A DNA stretch of 64,000 bases from Methylobacter sp. S3L5C (GCF_022788635.1 NZ_CP076024.1:1488001-1552000), one strand, 5' to 3'; shown: positions 53,838-63,371, counted from the first letter of the stretch. Numbers and translations: made by a program. The notes: generated from the sequence alone by a model not told the origin.

Positions 53838-54767
53838 CTAATCTTCCAACTGCTGAATGCCATCCAACAGCCATTTGGGTTGGATACTGATTTTAGGTTT
53901 AACAAAATGCCAAACTTCTCTGACTTGTTCGGTTTGAGCATTGATGTCTTCGCGCATGATGGCATCAAACAATACCACGGCTTCCAGTTCTGAACCGATT
54001 TCCCTGACTTCCAGTAGCTCGGCATCGAGTTTTAATATGTCGGTGTGGTTTTCAGTCGGAGAGCTTTTAAGTTGTTGCTGAATTTCGGCAAAGACTTTGT
54101 CGGTTGATAAGCCTCTGATTTCACCGAGATCACCATCATCCCAGGCTTTTTGAAGGGTAGTGAACGCGATTTTGGCACCCGATAAAAAGGCTTGTTGATC
54201 AAAGTCGGCAGGAACAACAATGGCGTTATTAACGCTGGTATCCGGTTGAAAATTTTGATTGGTTGTGGATGTTTTATCTTTTTTGAATAAAATATCGGTA
54301 TTAAAACCCGCCGGATTACTTTGATCTGATTGCGCTTCCTGATAATTATCAGCGGTACGGTTATAGGCTGGTTGCTTTGCCGCTTTTGCTTTGGCGGCAA
54401 ATAGTTTATAGAGTAAAAAAGCGACTCCCCCCAATACCAGAATGTCCATAAAGTTAAAGTTTTCAAAAGCACCGCCAAAGAACAGCGAGCCTAATAAACC
54501 ACCCAGTGCCAAACCTCCCAACATACCCATTAAACCGCCGCGACTGGCCATGCCTTGTCTCGCGGTCTGGTTTTGAGCCGTCGCCTGTTGTTGGCTGGCA
54601 GAACGGCTGGGCGGTATTGCCGAGCGTTTATAGGGGGCACTGTAAGAAGAGCGACCGCCAAAAGAGCCTCCGCCGCCGAAACGTTTGGCATCGGCATCCG
54701 ATATAACACCGATGCCTAAAGATAAAATGATTAAACAGAAAGCAATAATACTGGTATTTTTTTTCAT
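53838..54767 (-). CDS. Tim44-like domain protein
   Basis: 309 residues. Signal or anchor peptide (IIAFCLIILSLGIGVISDADA), a Gly/Ser/Arg-rich stretch (FGGGGSFGGRSSY), a second hydrophobic part (LMGMLGGLALGGLLGSLFFGG plus FMDILVLGGVAFLLYKLFAAKA) and a C-terminal Tim44-like domain (~195-305: AFLSGAKIAFTTLQKAWDDGDLGEIRGLSTDKV, VREVWHFVKP). Bacterial Tim44-domain proteins are membrane-associated with no firmly defined role. It is divergent from the second RND operon. Confidence 0.82.
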   Translation of the reverse strand: MKKNTSIIAFCLIILSLGIGVISDADAKRFGGGGSFGGRSSYSAPYKRSAIPPSRSASQQQATAQNQTARQGMASRGGLMGMLGGLALGGLLGSLFFGGAFENFNFMDILVLGGVAFLLYKLFAAKAKAAKQPAYNRTADNYQEAQSDQSNPAGFNTDILFKKDKTSTTNQNFQPDTSVNNAIVVPADFDQQAFLSGAKIAFTTLQKAWDDGDLGEIRGLSTDKVFAEIQQQLKSSPTENHTDILKLDAELLEVREIGSELEAVVLFDAIMREDINAQTEQVREVWHFVKPKISIQPKWLLDGIQQLED

Positions 54768-54919
54768 AAATCACCAAAGTTAAATAAATTTGTTATGGAC
54801 TATTAGTTATGAGATATGGGCTAAAGGTAAATTTTTAAGGGCTAATTGATATTTACGCTTATAATCACCCAACCGAAATTGATACCCCTTACTTGTTTTA
54901 CTAATATAACATTGTCTGC

Positions 54920-55327
54920 ATGTTTTCAACACTTCGCATATTATTAGTCATTTTTCTGACGATGTTGCAATTCATTGCACCGTTGGTACATGCTCATGCG
55001 AGTATGGATGAGGCAAAGCAAGGGCTGCATATTCCAGGGCTTGAGGGCTTTGGTGCTGCTCACAATCGACTGGCAGGCCAAGTAAAGGCATTGCCTTATA
55101 ACATCTCTGTAGACGGTCTGATTGTGGCTGTTGACATGGGTATCCGGCAAAGCCAGACCAAAGCTCCGGTTGATGCCGATAGCAATTATTATCTTCACCA
55201 ACAACACCGCTTCATATTTGCTGACGTAGCCTCCCGGTTTGATGCCAATTTTTCTCCGCAGCCACAACAGCTGGCTTTTTGTTTATTTATTCCATCCCCG
55301 CCTTCACGTGCGCCTCCTGCACAATAA
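54920..55327 (+). CDS. Secreted hypothetical protein heading the second RND operon
   Basis: 135 residues with a signal peptide (LRILLVIFLTMLQFIAPLVHAHAS). The mature part has several histidines (AHNRL, YLHQQHRF) and a proline-rich end (PSPPSRAPPAQ). No family was recognised. It precedes the OMF gene by about 105 bp in the same direction. A periplasmic accessory role in metal handling is inferred from position only. Confidence 0.55.
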   Translation: MFSTLRILLVIFLTMLQFIAPLVHAHASMDEAKQGLHIPGLEGFGAAHNRLAGQVKALPYNISVDGLIVAVDMGIRQSQTKAPVDADSNYYLHQQHRFIFADVASRFDANFSPQPQQLAFCLFIPSPPSRAPPAQ

Positions 55328-55432
55328 AATTCCCCCTGTTTTGTAAAGATACGAATTATCGTATTTTGTTAAGTCGGCGCTATTTTGGCGTTGCTACCTA
55401 TCGCGCGGTTAAATCCGCATTGAGCTTACCTT

Positions 55433-56743
55433 ATGTTTTTATTAAACATTTTCAGTAAACCACTGTCTGGTATCTTGCTTCGGCAGGCATTTTTTTTACT
55501 GGCAATATTATTGCTGATTCCTTGGTCGGCTTATTGTCAAGCGGCTGCCTGGGAACTGGATAACACTATATCTATGGTTGATCATCATGATTCCATTACT
55601 ATTGATGCCACCTTAACGCTATCCAAGCTCATTGATTTAACGATGGAGAAATACCCTGATGTGAGTTGGCTTAACGCTTTGGAAGAAGAAGCTGCAGCTA
55701 TTTCAGAGCGTAGTAAAAGTTGGACCGCCGGAGCATCACAAGCCACTGTTGGCTATCAGTCCATAGCGTCTTTCAAACTCAATTATGGAACAGCCGGTGT
55801 GCAGGTACCGTTATGGAATTTGGGGCAGCGTGACGCCGAACATAATCTGGCCAATCAGGCTGAAACCAGTGCCCAATCACAGGCAGTGGGGATTAAGTTA
55901 CGTGTTGCCGGCTTGGTTAGAGGCGCTTTGTGGAATATGGCTCTGGTAAATATTCGTTATGAGCAGGCACAAGCGGAGCTGGATATTTATGAAAAATTAT
56001 TGGCGACTATCAAGCGCCGCGTTGAATTGGGAGACCTGCCACGTGCGGATGAGTTATTGGCGCAAACCGAATTATTGCAACGGCGGTCAGTGTTTACCCA
56101 GGCTGAAGCGGAATTAATGCATGCCCGCAAACGTTATTCTTCCATTACTCAACTGACTAAAATGCCGGTTATTTATGAAGAAAAATTAGTGGCATTAAAA
56201 GAAATTGAGCAAAGCCACCCCGCTTTAGTGGCAGTTAACAGTCAGATTGAGCGTAAACAGGCAGAGATTACTGCCATTAAATCAATAGGTTCAGGGCAGA
56301 GTCATGTTCTCGCGGGATTATTAAGTGATGAAGGTAATGATCCACGTAGTAATAAAGCCGAATTTTTTAATGTTGGCGTCATTGTTCCTTTTGGGGGTAA
56401 CGCACATTTACAACCGCAGATTGCTGCAGTCAATGTTGAGTTAAACAAATTATTTGCCGAGCGTGAACAGTTGTTCCGTGATTTGGAGCAGGCGCATCAT
56501 GAAGCCGAACATAATCTGGAAGTTAATCGGGTTGAATTAGGTACCGCCAATGAACAGAAAAAAGTATCCGAAGAATTGTTAACTATGACGCAACTGGCGT
56601 TTTCTGTGGGCGAAATTAATCTGCTGGATTTGTTAAAAATTGAGTCACGAACACAACAAGCCATTCTCAATGCTAAAGAACGTAAAGTTATGTTACAGCG
56701 AGATAGAGCTTTTTATAACCAGGCAGTAGGAGTTATGCCATGA
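55433..56743 (+). CDS. Outer-membrane factor of the second metal RND system
   Basis: 436 residues, TolC family. Hydrophobic N-terminal signal (FFLLAILLLIPWSAYCQAAA), then TolC-type helical repeats (LSKLIDLTMEKYPDVSWLNALEEEAAAISERSKSW; AVGIKLRVAGLVRGALWNMALVNIRYEQAQAELDIYEKLL reads as coiled coil). It is more divergent than the first CzcC. It overlaps the adaptor gene by 4 bp (ATGA) and forms the outer channel of the pump downstream. Confidence 0.82.
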   Translation: MFLLNIFSKPLSGILLRQAFFLLAILLLIPWSAYCQAAAWELDNTISMVDHHDSITIDATLTLSKLIDLTMEKYPDVSWLNALEEEAAAISERSKSWTAGASQATVGYQSIASFKLNYGTAGVQVPLWNLGQRDAEHNLANQAETSAQSQAVGIKLRVAGLVRGALWNMALVNIRYEQAQAELDIYEKLLATIKRRVELGDLPRADELLAQTELLQRRSVFTQAEAELMHARKRYSSITQLTKMPVIYEEKLVALKEIEQSHPALVAVNSQIERKQAEITAIKSIGSGQSHVLAGLLSDEGNDPRSNKAEFFNVGVIVPFGGNAHLQPQIAAVNVELNKLFAEREQLFRDLEQAHHEAEHNLEVNRVELGTANEQKKVSEELLTMTQLAFSVGEINLLDLLKIESRTQQAILNAKERKVMLQRDRAFYNQAVGVMP

Positions 56744-57867
56744 GATCGTATAAATTTTTACTGCTGTTAAATTTTCTGGGCTGGGCGCTATGGTTTTGCC
56801 CACCGGCGAACGCTGAAAATACGTTTAAAATAACTCAGGCGTATTTTGATAATTTAGGCGTTACGTTAAGCAAACTGGAATCAACCCAACAAATTCCGGT
56901 ATTAACTGCACCAGCCAAAGTAGTGGTTCCTCCTGCTCATGAATATATTGTTAGCGCCTCTCAGGCCGGATTAATCATTAAACTGAATGCAGCAATCGGC
57001 GATAAGGTTACCAAAGGTGACGTATTAGCTCAGCTAAACAGTCCTGACTTGCTTTCCATGCAGCGTCTATACCTTAAAGCGGTTAACGAGATGCAATTAA
57101 GTTTTCTGTCCTTTCAACGTGATAAAAAACTGCTGGAAGATGGCGTTATCGCTGACAGACGTTGGCAAGAAACGCTTAGTAAATACAATGCTATTGTTTC
57201 CGAGGCGAATGAATATAAGCAGCTTCTGCAAATATCGGGAATGACCGCGACCGAAATTGATCATCTGGGTAAAACCCATCAATTAAGTAGTCAGTTAAGT
57301 GTCCATTCACCTATTTCAGGTGTGGTTATGGAACGGGTAGCGGTCGCTGGAGAGCGAGTGAATATATTGGCTCCGTTATATCGTATTGCCAATCTGGACG
57401 AGCTTTGGCTGGAGATTAATATCCCTCATGAGCGCATAGGCAGCGTTAAAGTAGGTGATCAGGTTTTGGTTGAAAATAGTGCGGTTATTGCACAGATTAC
57501 TTTATTGGGACAAAGCGTTAATCCGGAAAATCAGACGTTATTGGCGCGGGCTATTATCCTTACCAAGCAGTTGCCAGAAAATGAGCAATCAGAGGTAAGG
57601 GTAGGACAAACTATCAATACCCAAATTATTGAATTTAGTGAAAAAGGCGCATTTAAAGTACCCAATACCGCGATTGCCCAAAATGAAGGCAAGTTTTACA
57701 TTTTTGTCCGTAATCCGGAGGGCTTTACTGTCAGCCAGATAACGGTAAAAGGCAAGCAGGGTGATGAGTCGATTATTACGGGTGATTTTAGCGGTGCTGA
57801 AGATATTGCCAGCAAAGGCGCGGTGGCGCTGAAGGCCAAATGGCTGGGTTTGGGGAGTGCTGAATAA
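56740..57867 (+). CDS. RND periplasmic adaptor of the second metal system
   Basis: 375 residues. Signal peptide near PPANAEN, then a lipoyl-type half-motif (VSASQAGLIIKLNAAIGDKVTKGDVLAQLNSPDL), a coiled coil (~105-170) and the second half (VHSPISGVVMERVAVAGERV), followed by the beta-barrel and membrane-proximal parts. It lacks the lipobox of the first adaptor. Its stop shares its last A with the pump start, so the operon is tightly coupled. Confidence 0.85.
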   Translation: MRSYKFLLLLNFLGWALWFCPPANAENTFKITQAYFDNLGVTLSKLESTQQIPVLTAPAKVVVPPAHEYIVSASQAGLIIKLNAAIGDKVTKGDVLAQLNSPDLLSMQRLYLKAVNEMQLSFLSFQRDKKLLEDGVIADRRWQETLSKYNAIVSEANEYKQLLQISGMTATEIDHLGKTHQLSSQLSVHSPISGVVMERVAVAGERVNILAPLYRIANLDELWLEINIPHERIGSVKVGDQVLVENSAVIAQITLLGQSVNPENQTLLARAIILTKQLPENEQSEVRVGQTINTQIIEFSEKGAFKVPNTAIAQNEGKFYIFVRNPEGFTVSQITVKGKQGDESIITGDFSGAEDIASKGAVALKAKWLGLGSAE

Positions 57868-60800
57868 TGGCCGGCTTGATTCGTTTTGCACTGAGTCAGC
57901 GGTTATTGATGATGGTTGTGGTCTTACTGCTATCCGGCGGCGGTTATTATGCCTTAAAAAATATTCCTATTGATGCTTTCCCTGAGGTTTCGCCAACTCA
58001 GGTAAAAATTATTGTTAAAGCGCCCGGGATGACACCTGTAGAAGTTGAGGCGAGAATAACGGCTCCTATAGAGATTGAACTGCTGGGGATTCCGCACCAA
58101 ACCATGCTGCGTTCTATTGCCAAATACGCCTTAACGGATATTACCGTTGATTTTGCCGAAGGCACCGATATTTATTGGGCGCGTCAGCAGATTGCAGAGC
58201 GCTTGAATACCATGTGGAGTAACTTGCCGGAGGGAGTTCAAGGTGGTATTGCGCCAATGACGACGCCCTTGGGTGAAATGTTTATGTTTACCGTAGAAGG
58301 CGGCGGTTTAAGTTTAATGGAACACCGTGATTTACTGGACTGGGTTATTCGTCCGGCGTTACGAACCGTTTCAGGGGTAGCCGATGTTAACTCTCTGGGT
58401 GGTGTGGTGAGAAGCTTTGAGGTGATTCCTGATAATACCCGGTTATCCGCCAGAGGCATTAGTATTGAGAAGCTGATACAAGCATTAAAACGCAATAATC
58501 GCAATGATGGAGCCGGTCGCATGACCGATGGTGAAGAAGCGCTTATTGTCAGGGCTGAAGGCCGAATTAAGGTTCTGGCTGATGTCGGTACTATTGTCGT
58601 CGATAATAAAAACGGTATTCCGATTACGGTCGGTGATATCGCCGAAATTAAAATTGGTTCGCTGACACGTTATGGTGCCGTGAGTAAAAATGGCGCAGGC
58701 GAGGCGGTTACCGGCTTGGTATTAAGTTTGCGCGGTGCCAATGCCAAACAAACCATTGCCGGAATTGAAAAAAAACTGGCTGAAATCAGTCCGGGATTTC
58801 CACCAGGCGTTACCGCTAAAGTTTTCTATAATCGCGGTAACCTTGTCGACAAGGCCGTCGAGACGGTTTTGCATGCCTTGCTCGAAGCGATAGCTTTAGT
58901 GGTGGTTTTACTGCTTTTATTTTTAGGTAATTTGCGCGCTGCGGTCGTGGTTGCCTTGTCTTTACCGTTGGCGGCCCTGTTCACTTTTATATTGATGAAC
59001 TACATGGGTATGTCGGCAAACCTCATGAGCTTGGGTGGTTTGGCGATTGCTATCGGCATGTTGGTGGATGCCGCCGTTGTGGTCGTTGAAAATCTTATTA
59101 CCCATCTGGCTCATGTCGAAAAGGCACGGCGTTTGCCACGTCTGCATGTTATTTATAGGGCCACTTGCGAAGTGGCAGGGCCGGTTACTTCCGGCATTTT
59201 AATTATTATTATCGTTTTCTTGCCGCTGCTGACTCTGCAAGGTCTGGAAGGTAAATTATTTACGCCGGTTGCCTTAACTATCGTTTTTGCACTGAGTGGT
59301 TCGCTGATATTGTCGCTTACCGTTATTCCCGTTGTCGCCTCTTACTTGCTGAAAGAAGTTTCCCATGAAGAGCCCTGGCTGCCCAGACAGTTACAAAAGG
59401 CTTATCAGCCGGCTTTATTATGGTGTCTGGCAAACAGTAAAAAAGTATTTATAGCCGCCGGTGCTTTATTAGCCGTGACTATCGTGGTGTTTTCCCAGAT
59501 AGGCAGTACCTTTATGCCAACGATGGATGAAGGCGATATTATTTTGCAACTGGAAAAACTGCCATCGATAACGCTTGAGCAATCGGTAGCGCTGGATGGT
59601 CAGGTTCAGAAAAATCTGCGTAAAAATATTCCTGAAATAGTGACTATTGTTTCTCGGGTGGGTTCTGATGAATTGGGCCTTGATCCTATGGGTTTGAATG
59701 AAACGGATACGTTTTTAATACTAAAAGCCAAAGACCAATGGCGGATGGAGACCAAAGAAGCGTTGATTGAAGAAATTCGTAAAGTAATGGCACAAACCCC
59801 AGGCATTGCCTTTGGTTTTACTCAGCCCATTGAGATGCGGGTTTCAGAAATGTTAACGGGTACGCGCGGCGATGTGGCGGTTAAGTTATTTGGTTCTGAT
59901 CTGGCCGTATTAAATGAAAAGGCTACGGAAATAGCGGAAATATTAAAACATATTACCGGTTCCACCGATGTCTTTGCCAAACAAAACAGCGGGATGCAAT
60001 TTTTACAGTTAACGATAGACAAGCTGGCTGCCGGACGTTTGGGTTTGGATAGTGACACGATTGAAACGCTGTTACGTGCCCAGATTGAAGGTTTAAATTT
60101 AGGGATTGTTCAGGAGGGTATTAAACGTACCCCACTGATTTTGCGTGGCAGCAGTAATACCGCTAATTTTGATGACCTGCAAATTACCTTGCCAAATGGC
60201 GGGCATGTGCCGGTAACCGCTATTGCCAAAATCGAAAAAGTTGAGGGTGTTGTTTCGATTGGCAGAGAACGGGGACAGCGTTTTGTCGTGATTCGCAGCA
60301 ATGTTCAGGATCGTGATTTGGTTGGTTTTGTCGATGAAGCCCGTAAAGCGGTTGCTGAAAAAATTAAATTGCCGGCAGGCTATACCGTTGAATTTGGCGG
60401 TCAGTTTGAAAATCAACAACGTGCAGCGGCAACTTTGTCACTGGTTGTTCCGGTCTCGTTAGGCTTGATTTTTTTGCTGTTATTTTCAACTTTTGGCTCG
60501 GTACGCCAAGCTGTGCTGGTGTTATCAAATATTCCACTGGCAATGATTGGGGGTGTTTTCGCCTTGTGGGGTTCCGGTGAATATTTATCCGTACCGGCCT
60601 CGGTTGGTTTTATCGCTTTGCTGGGGATAGCGGTGCTTAACGGTGTCGTGATGGTCAGTTATTTTAATCAACTCATAGCAACCGGTATGGACTTGGTTAA
60701 AGTGGTGACGTTAGGCTCTTCACGGCGCTTAAGGCCGGTATTGATGACTGCCAGTATTGCAGCATTTGGATTGATTCCGTTACTATTTGCAACCGGTCCT

Positions 60801-60929
60801 GGCTCTGAAATTCAGCGACCTTTGGCTATCGTGGTGATTGGCGGGCTGGTTTCTTCTACGTTTTTAACTTTATTTTTATTACCGATTTTGTTTAAGTTAT
60901 TCGGCTTGCCCAAGGAGATCAAACCATGA
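57867..60929 (+). CDS. CusA-like heavy-metal RND pump
   Basis: 1020 residues, 12 helices. The fourth-helix motif is LAIAIGMLVDAAVVVVENL with Asp401, the CusA (HME4) type, and lacks the extra acidic residue of the CzcA DFG...D motif present in the first operon. The periplasmic part has EMRVSEMLTGTRGDVAVKLFG with a methionine near the CusA position, but other CusA methionines are not evident. Substrate may be copper/silver or another metal. Ends with a 4-bp overlap to the DUF3240 gene. Confidence 0.87.
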   Translation: MAGLIRFALSQRLLMMVVVLLLSGGGYYALKNIPIDAFPEVSPTQVKIIVKAPGMTPVEVEARITAPIEIELLGIPHQTMLRSIAKYALTDITVDFAEGTDIYWARQQIAERLNTMWSNLPEGVQGGIAPMTTPLGEMFMFTVEGGGLSLMEHRDLLDWVIRPALRTVSGVADVNSLGGVVRSFEVIPDNTRLSARGISIEKLIQALKRNNRNDGAGRMTDGEEALIVRAEGRIKVLADVGTIVVDNKNGIPITVGDIAEIKIGSLTRYGAVSKNGAGEAVTGLVLSLRGANAKQTIAGIEKKLAEISPGFPPGVTAKVFYNRGNLVDKAVETVLHALLEAIALVVVLLLLFLGNLRAAVVVALSLPLAALFTFILMNYMGMSANLMSLGGLAIAIGMLVDAAVVVVENLITHLAHVEKARRLPRLHVIYRATCEVAGPVTSGILIIIIVFLPLLTLQGLEGKLFTPVALTIVFALSGSLILSLTVIPVVASYLLKEVSHEEPWLPRQLQKAYQPALLWCLANSKKVFIAAGALLAVTIVVFSQIGSTFMPTMDEGDIILQLEKLPSITLEQSVALDGQVQKNLRKNIPEIVTIVSRVGSDELGLDPMGLNETDTFLILKAKDQWRMETKEALIEEIRKVMAQTPGIAFGFTQPIEMRVSEMLTGTRGDVAVKLFGSDLAVLNEKATEIAEILKHITGSTDVFAKQNSGMQFLQLTIDKLAAGRLGLDSDTIETLLRAQIEGLNLGIVQEGIKRTPLILRGSSNTANFDDLQITLPNGGHVPVTAIAKIEKVEGVVSIGRERGQRFVVIRSNVQDRDLVGFVDEARKAVAEKIKLPAGYTVEFGGQFENQQRAAATLSLVVPVSLGLIFLLLFSTFGSVRQAVLVLSNIPLAMIGGVFALWGSGEYLSVPASVGFIALLGIAVLNGVVMVSYFNQLIATGMDLVKVVTLGSSRRLRPVLMTASIAAFGLIPLLFATGPGSEIQRPLAIVVIGGLVSSTFLTLFLLPILFKLFGLPKEIKP

Positions 60930-61231
60930 GTTGCACAGAGTATTTGGTGACACTTAATATTCCGCCCAGTCTTGAAGAATTGATGGTTGACAGTCTGTTG
61001 TTACTAGAGTCGGAGCATGGCTTTAGTAGTTTTCCGGTCAGGGCGCATCATCATAATAACAGCGGTTTATCGTTGGCTGAGCAAGTGGCCGGTCGTCAGA
61101 AACGAATCCGTTTTCAGATGTATGTACCGGTAGAAGAATTGCCGGCATTATTGGCGCAATTACGCGAGGAGTTTTCTGATTCGGGTATTCAATATTGGGT
61201 TTTGCCGGTGATAGAAGCGGGGATTATTTAA
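60926..61231 (+). CDS. DUF3240 family protein (PII-like fold)
   Basis: 101 residues with YLVTLNIPPSLEELMVDSLLL, a histidine-rich loop (FPVRAHHHNNSG), the conserved EQVAGRQKRIRFQMYV and a terminal VLPVIEAGII. DUF3240 members sit at the end of heavy-metal RND operons, as here. The triple histidine is a likely metal site. A role in metal sensing or pump modulation is inference. It parallels the P-II-like gene closing the first operon. Confidence 0.85.
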   Translation: MSCTEYLVTLNIPPSLEELMVDSLLLLESEHGFSSFPVRAHHHNNSGLSLAEQVAGRQKRIRFQMYVPVEELPALLAQLREEFSDSGIQYWVLPVIEAGII

Positions 61232-61244
61232 ACTACACCCGGTC

Positions 61245-61268
61245 GGGGCAGGCCTGTGTGTCTGCCCC
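61245..61268 (+). promoter_or_regulatory. GC-rich stem-loop after the second RND operon
   Basis: GGGGCAG (61245-61251) pairs exactly with CTGCCCC (61262-61268). It lies 13 bp after the DUF3240 stop without a T-run. Probable transcript end or stabiliser. Confidence 0.5.
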
Positions 61269-61352
61269 TAAATTGGACGAACCTGTTGGGCAGGGCGAAC
61301 ACATATAGACTTTTAGAAATTAAACTTCCAATTCACGTCGCTGTAAGTCCAT

Positions 61353-61385
61353 ACAGATACCATCCCTTCAAGGGATGGTATCTGT
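61353..61385. repeat. Perfect 33-bp palindrome between convergent genes
   Basis: ACAGATACCATCCCTT (61353-61368) is followed by C and then its exact reverse complement to 61385. It lies between the convergent DUF3240 and GST genes, with no T-run. It may be a bidirectional terminator, a REP-type element or a protein site. Confidence 0.7.
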
Positions 61386-61494
61386 CGACATAGAAATTAT
61401 TTATCTGAAAATGTATAGGATCGCCCTATGTATTTAATTCTGGTCGAGGTTTATTACCTCGACCGATAGCTTAAAAATCTAAACAAATTGCCAT

Positions 61495-62103
61495 TTATTC
61501 GATAAGCCCTTCTGCTTTCATGGCTTTTTGCACGGTAGGACGTTCGGAAATTTTTTCAGCATATCTTGCCAGTGCCGGCCAGCGGGAAATATCAATATTG
61601 ACATATTGCCCCCAGCTTAGCGTGACGAATAAATAAGCATCAGCCACACTAAAATGATCGCCAAGCAAATAAGGTTGTGACGAAAGGTGTTCTGCAACAG
61701 TATCAAGACGGGTTATCAGGATACTGGTCGCCAACTCTTTTGCAGTTTCGGAAGCGGTCGCATTAAACAGCGGCGTAAAACTTTTATGAATTTCAGTTGA
61801 GATAAAGTTGAGCCATTGTTGTAGTTTATAACGCTCGAAAGTACCCGCTGCCGGGATTAATTTTTTATCAGGTGCCTGATCGGCAAGATACTGGATAATG
61901 GCCGGGCCTTCACTAAGCTGGTTGCCATCATCTAGTATCAGCAGGGGCACGTAGCCGTTAGGATTGAGCTGGCGGAAGTCTTCGCCGTTTTCAGTCAGCT
62001 TGTTTGCTAAATCAACTTTAATCAGTTCGATTGGCAGTTCTGCTTCGCAGGCGACAATATGCGGTGATAGTGAGCAGGCACCGGGACTGTAATAGAGTTT
62101 CAT
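61495..62103 (-). CDS. Glutathione S-transferase
   Basis: 202 residues, beta-class GST. The N-terminal thioredoxin-like domain starts MKLYYSPGACSLSPHIVACE with the active-site Ser/Cys region, followed by GYVPLLILDDGNQLSEGPAIIQYLAD (cis-Pro and SNAIL-like turn), and the C-terminal helical domain has YLLGDHFSVADAYLFVTLSW. It conjugates glutathione to electrophiles or acts as a peroxidase. It is the last of three genes running on the minus strand (methyltransferase, yceI, GST). Confidence 0.9.
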   Translation of the reverse strand: MKLYYSPGACSLSPHIVACEAELPIELIKVDLANKLTENGEDFRQLNPNGYVPLLILDDGNQLSEGPAIIQYLADQAPDKKLIPAAGTFERYKLQQWLNFISTEIHKSFTPLFNATASETAKELATSILITRLDTVAEHLSSQPYLLGDHFSVADAYLFVTLSWGQYVNIDISRWPALARYAEKISERPTVQKAMKAEGLIE

Positions 62104-62136
62104 TATTTATTCCTCTTGGGTTGTGTGAAGATTACA

Positions 62137-62703
62137 TCAATCTTTGGTTACTTCAATCTGAATGGCAATATAGACGTCATCAGCCAGTTTTTGCGCATAT
62201 TTGTCTATGCCAAAATCAGAGCGTTTGATGGTGGTCGTCGCATTTGCACCGCAGGTGTTCTTCATGTTGATCAGATTTATTCCGCAATAAAAATGATCTA
62301 CCGTCAGATGTACGGGTTTGGAAATACCGTGTAGCGTTAATACGCCATCTGAAGCAACAAGTTGGTCTTTGATGAAGTGTAGCTTGTCTGATATAAATTT
62401 AATTTGTGGATACCGATCAGCATCAAGAAATTCTTTGCCGCGTAAATGCTTTTCCAGTTCAGCAAGTCCGGTGCTGATAGACGCTGTTTCGATAGATATT
62501 AAAATATAGCCGCTTGCCGATGCCGGGTCAATAAGCACTTTGCCGCTCGTCTCGTTAAAACGGCCTCTTTGAATTGAAAATCCTTGATGATTAATCTCAA
62601 AGCTTGGAAAAGTATGCTTTGGATCAACGGTATAAGAATTGGCAGCGGTGGCGGAAAAACTCAATGTACTGCCAATAATCAGTGCAAGGATGGTCTTTGT
62701 CAT
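62137..62703 (-). CDS. YceI family periplasmic protein
   Basis: 188 residues with a signal peptide (LALIIGSTLSFSATAANS). The lipocalin-like YceI barrel is shown by YTVDPKHTFPSFEINHQGFS, FNETSGKVLIDP, FLDADRYPQIKFISDKL and GVLTLHGISKPVHLTV. Members bind isoprenoid-like lipids such as polyisoprenols. It lies 33 bp before the GST start and is probably co-transcribed with it. Confidence 0.9.
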   Translation of the reverse strand: MTKTILALIIGSTLSFSATAANSYTVDPKHTFPSFEINHQGFSIQRGRFNETSGKVLIDPASASGYILISIETASISTGLAELEKHLRGKEFLDADRYPQIKFISDKLHFIKDQLVASDGVLTLHGISKPVHLTVDHFYCGINLINMKNTCGANATTTIKRSDFGIDKYAQKLADDVYIAIQIEVTKD

Positions 62704-62726
62704 AATGTTTTTGATATTATCACTTT

Positions 62727-63371
62727 TTAAATTAATGTTTTATTAACTGCTGCAGCTTGTGCCACTATCGCTAACCAAGGTTGCTCATGACGGGGTTTGC
62801 CTGGTGGCCGGTAATAATGATCAAGCACTGCAAATCCGGCTTTTTCCAAAAATAGTCTGCAGGTTTCAATTTGCATGTAAAGGCCGTACCGTTGTTCTGA
62901 CCAACCCTCATCATTACCGCGAGGGATGGATAAAAATAAAATTCCGCCAGGCTTCAAGGCGATGTAAAGGTCAGCAAGAACGCGAGGCAATTCCTGGCTG
63001 GGAACGTGAAACAGTGAAGCATTGGCAAAAATACCATCGAAAGCTTGGTTGGGTAATTCCAGGCCAAGAAATTTTTGATGAAGAATAACACAGCTTGTAT
63101 GGCGGCGAGCCATGTTACAAAATTCCTCGCTACCATCGAGGCCCACTGGCCGGTGTCCCAAGGATTTAAAGTAGTTGACATCTCGTCCTGGCCCACAGCC
63201 AAAGTCTAAAATATCCAGTTTTTTTCCTGCCGGGAAGGGTGCCAAAAACGCCTGATAGTTTTGAGCGACATCGTGATCTTTTGTACCATTCCAAAACGCT
63301 TCAGCATTTTGGTTGTAGTGTCCTACCGTTACTGTTTCGATTTCATCCAAGATCTGATTTGTTTGTTCCAT
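62727..63371 (-). CDS. Class I SAM-dependent methyltransferase
   Basis: 214 residues. Motif I is ILDFGCGPGRDVNYFKSLG (~54-72) with the acidic residue after strand 2 in VGLDGSEEF, then FDGIFANASLFHVP and KPGGILFLSIPRG. Small-molecule substrate unknown. Upstream of yceI by about 24 bp, same strand. Confidence 0.85.
   Translation of the reverse strand: MEQTNQILDEIETVTVGHYNQNAEAFWNGTKDHDVAQNYQAFLAPFPAGKKLDILDFGCGPGRDVNYFKSLGHRPVGLDGSEEFCNMARRHTSCVILHQKFLGLELPNQAFDGIFANASLFHVPSQELPRVLADLYIALKPGGILFLSIPRGNDEGWSEQRYGLYMQIETCRLFLEKAGFAVLDHYYRPPGKPRHEQPWLAIVAQAAAVNKTLI

Noticed and set aside
53654-54025. 123-residue frame on the minus strand
   Set aside because: It overlaps the Tim44-like gene in another frame and runs through a dispersed hairpin repeat; no ribosome site or family.
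54903-54919. Half Zur site (TATAACATTG) upstream of the second RND operon
   Set aside because: Only one half matches; the left half agrees at about 4 of 8 positions, so it is not a convincing Zur box.
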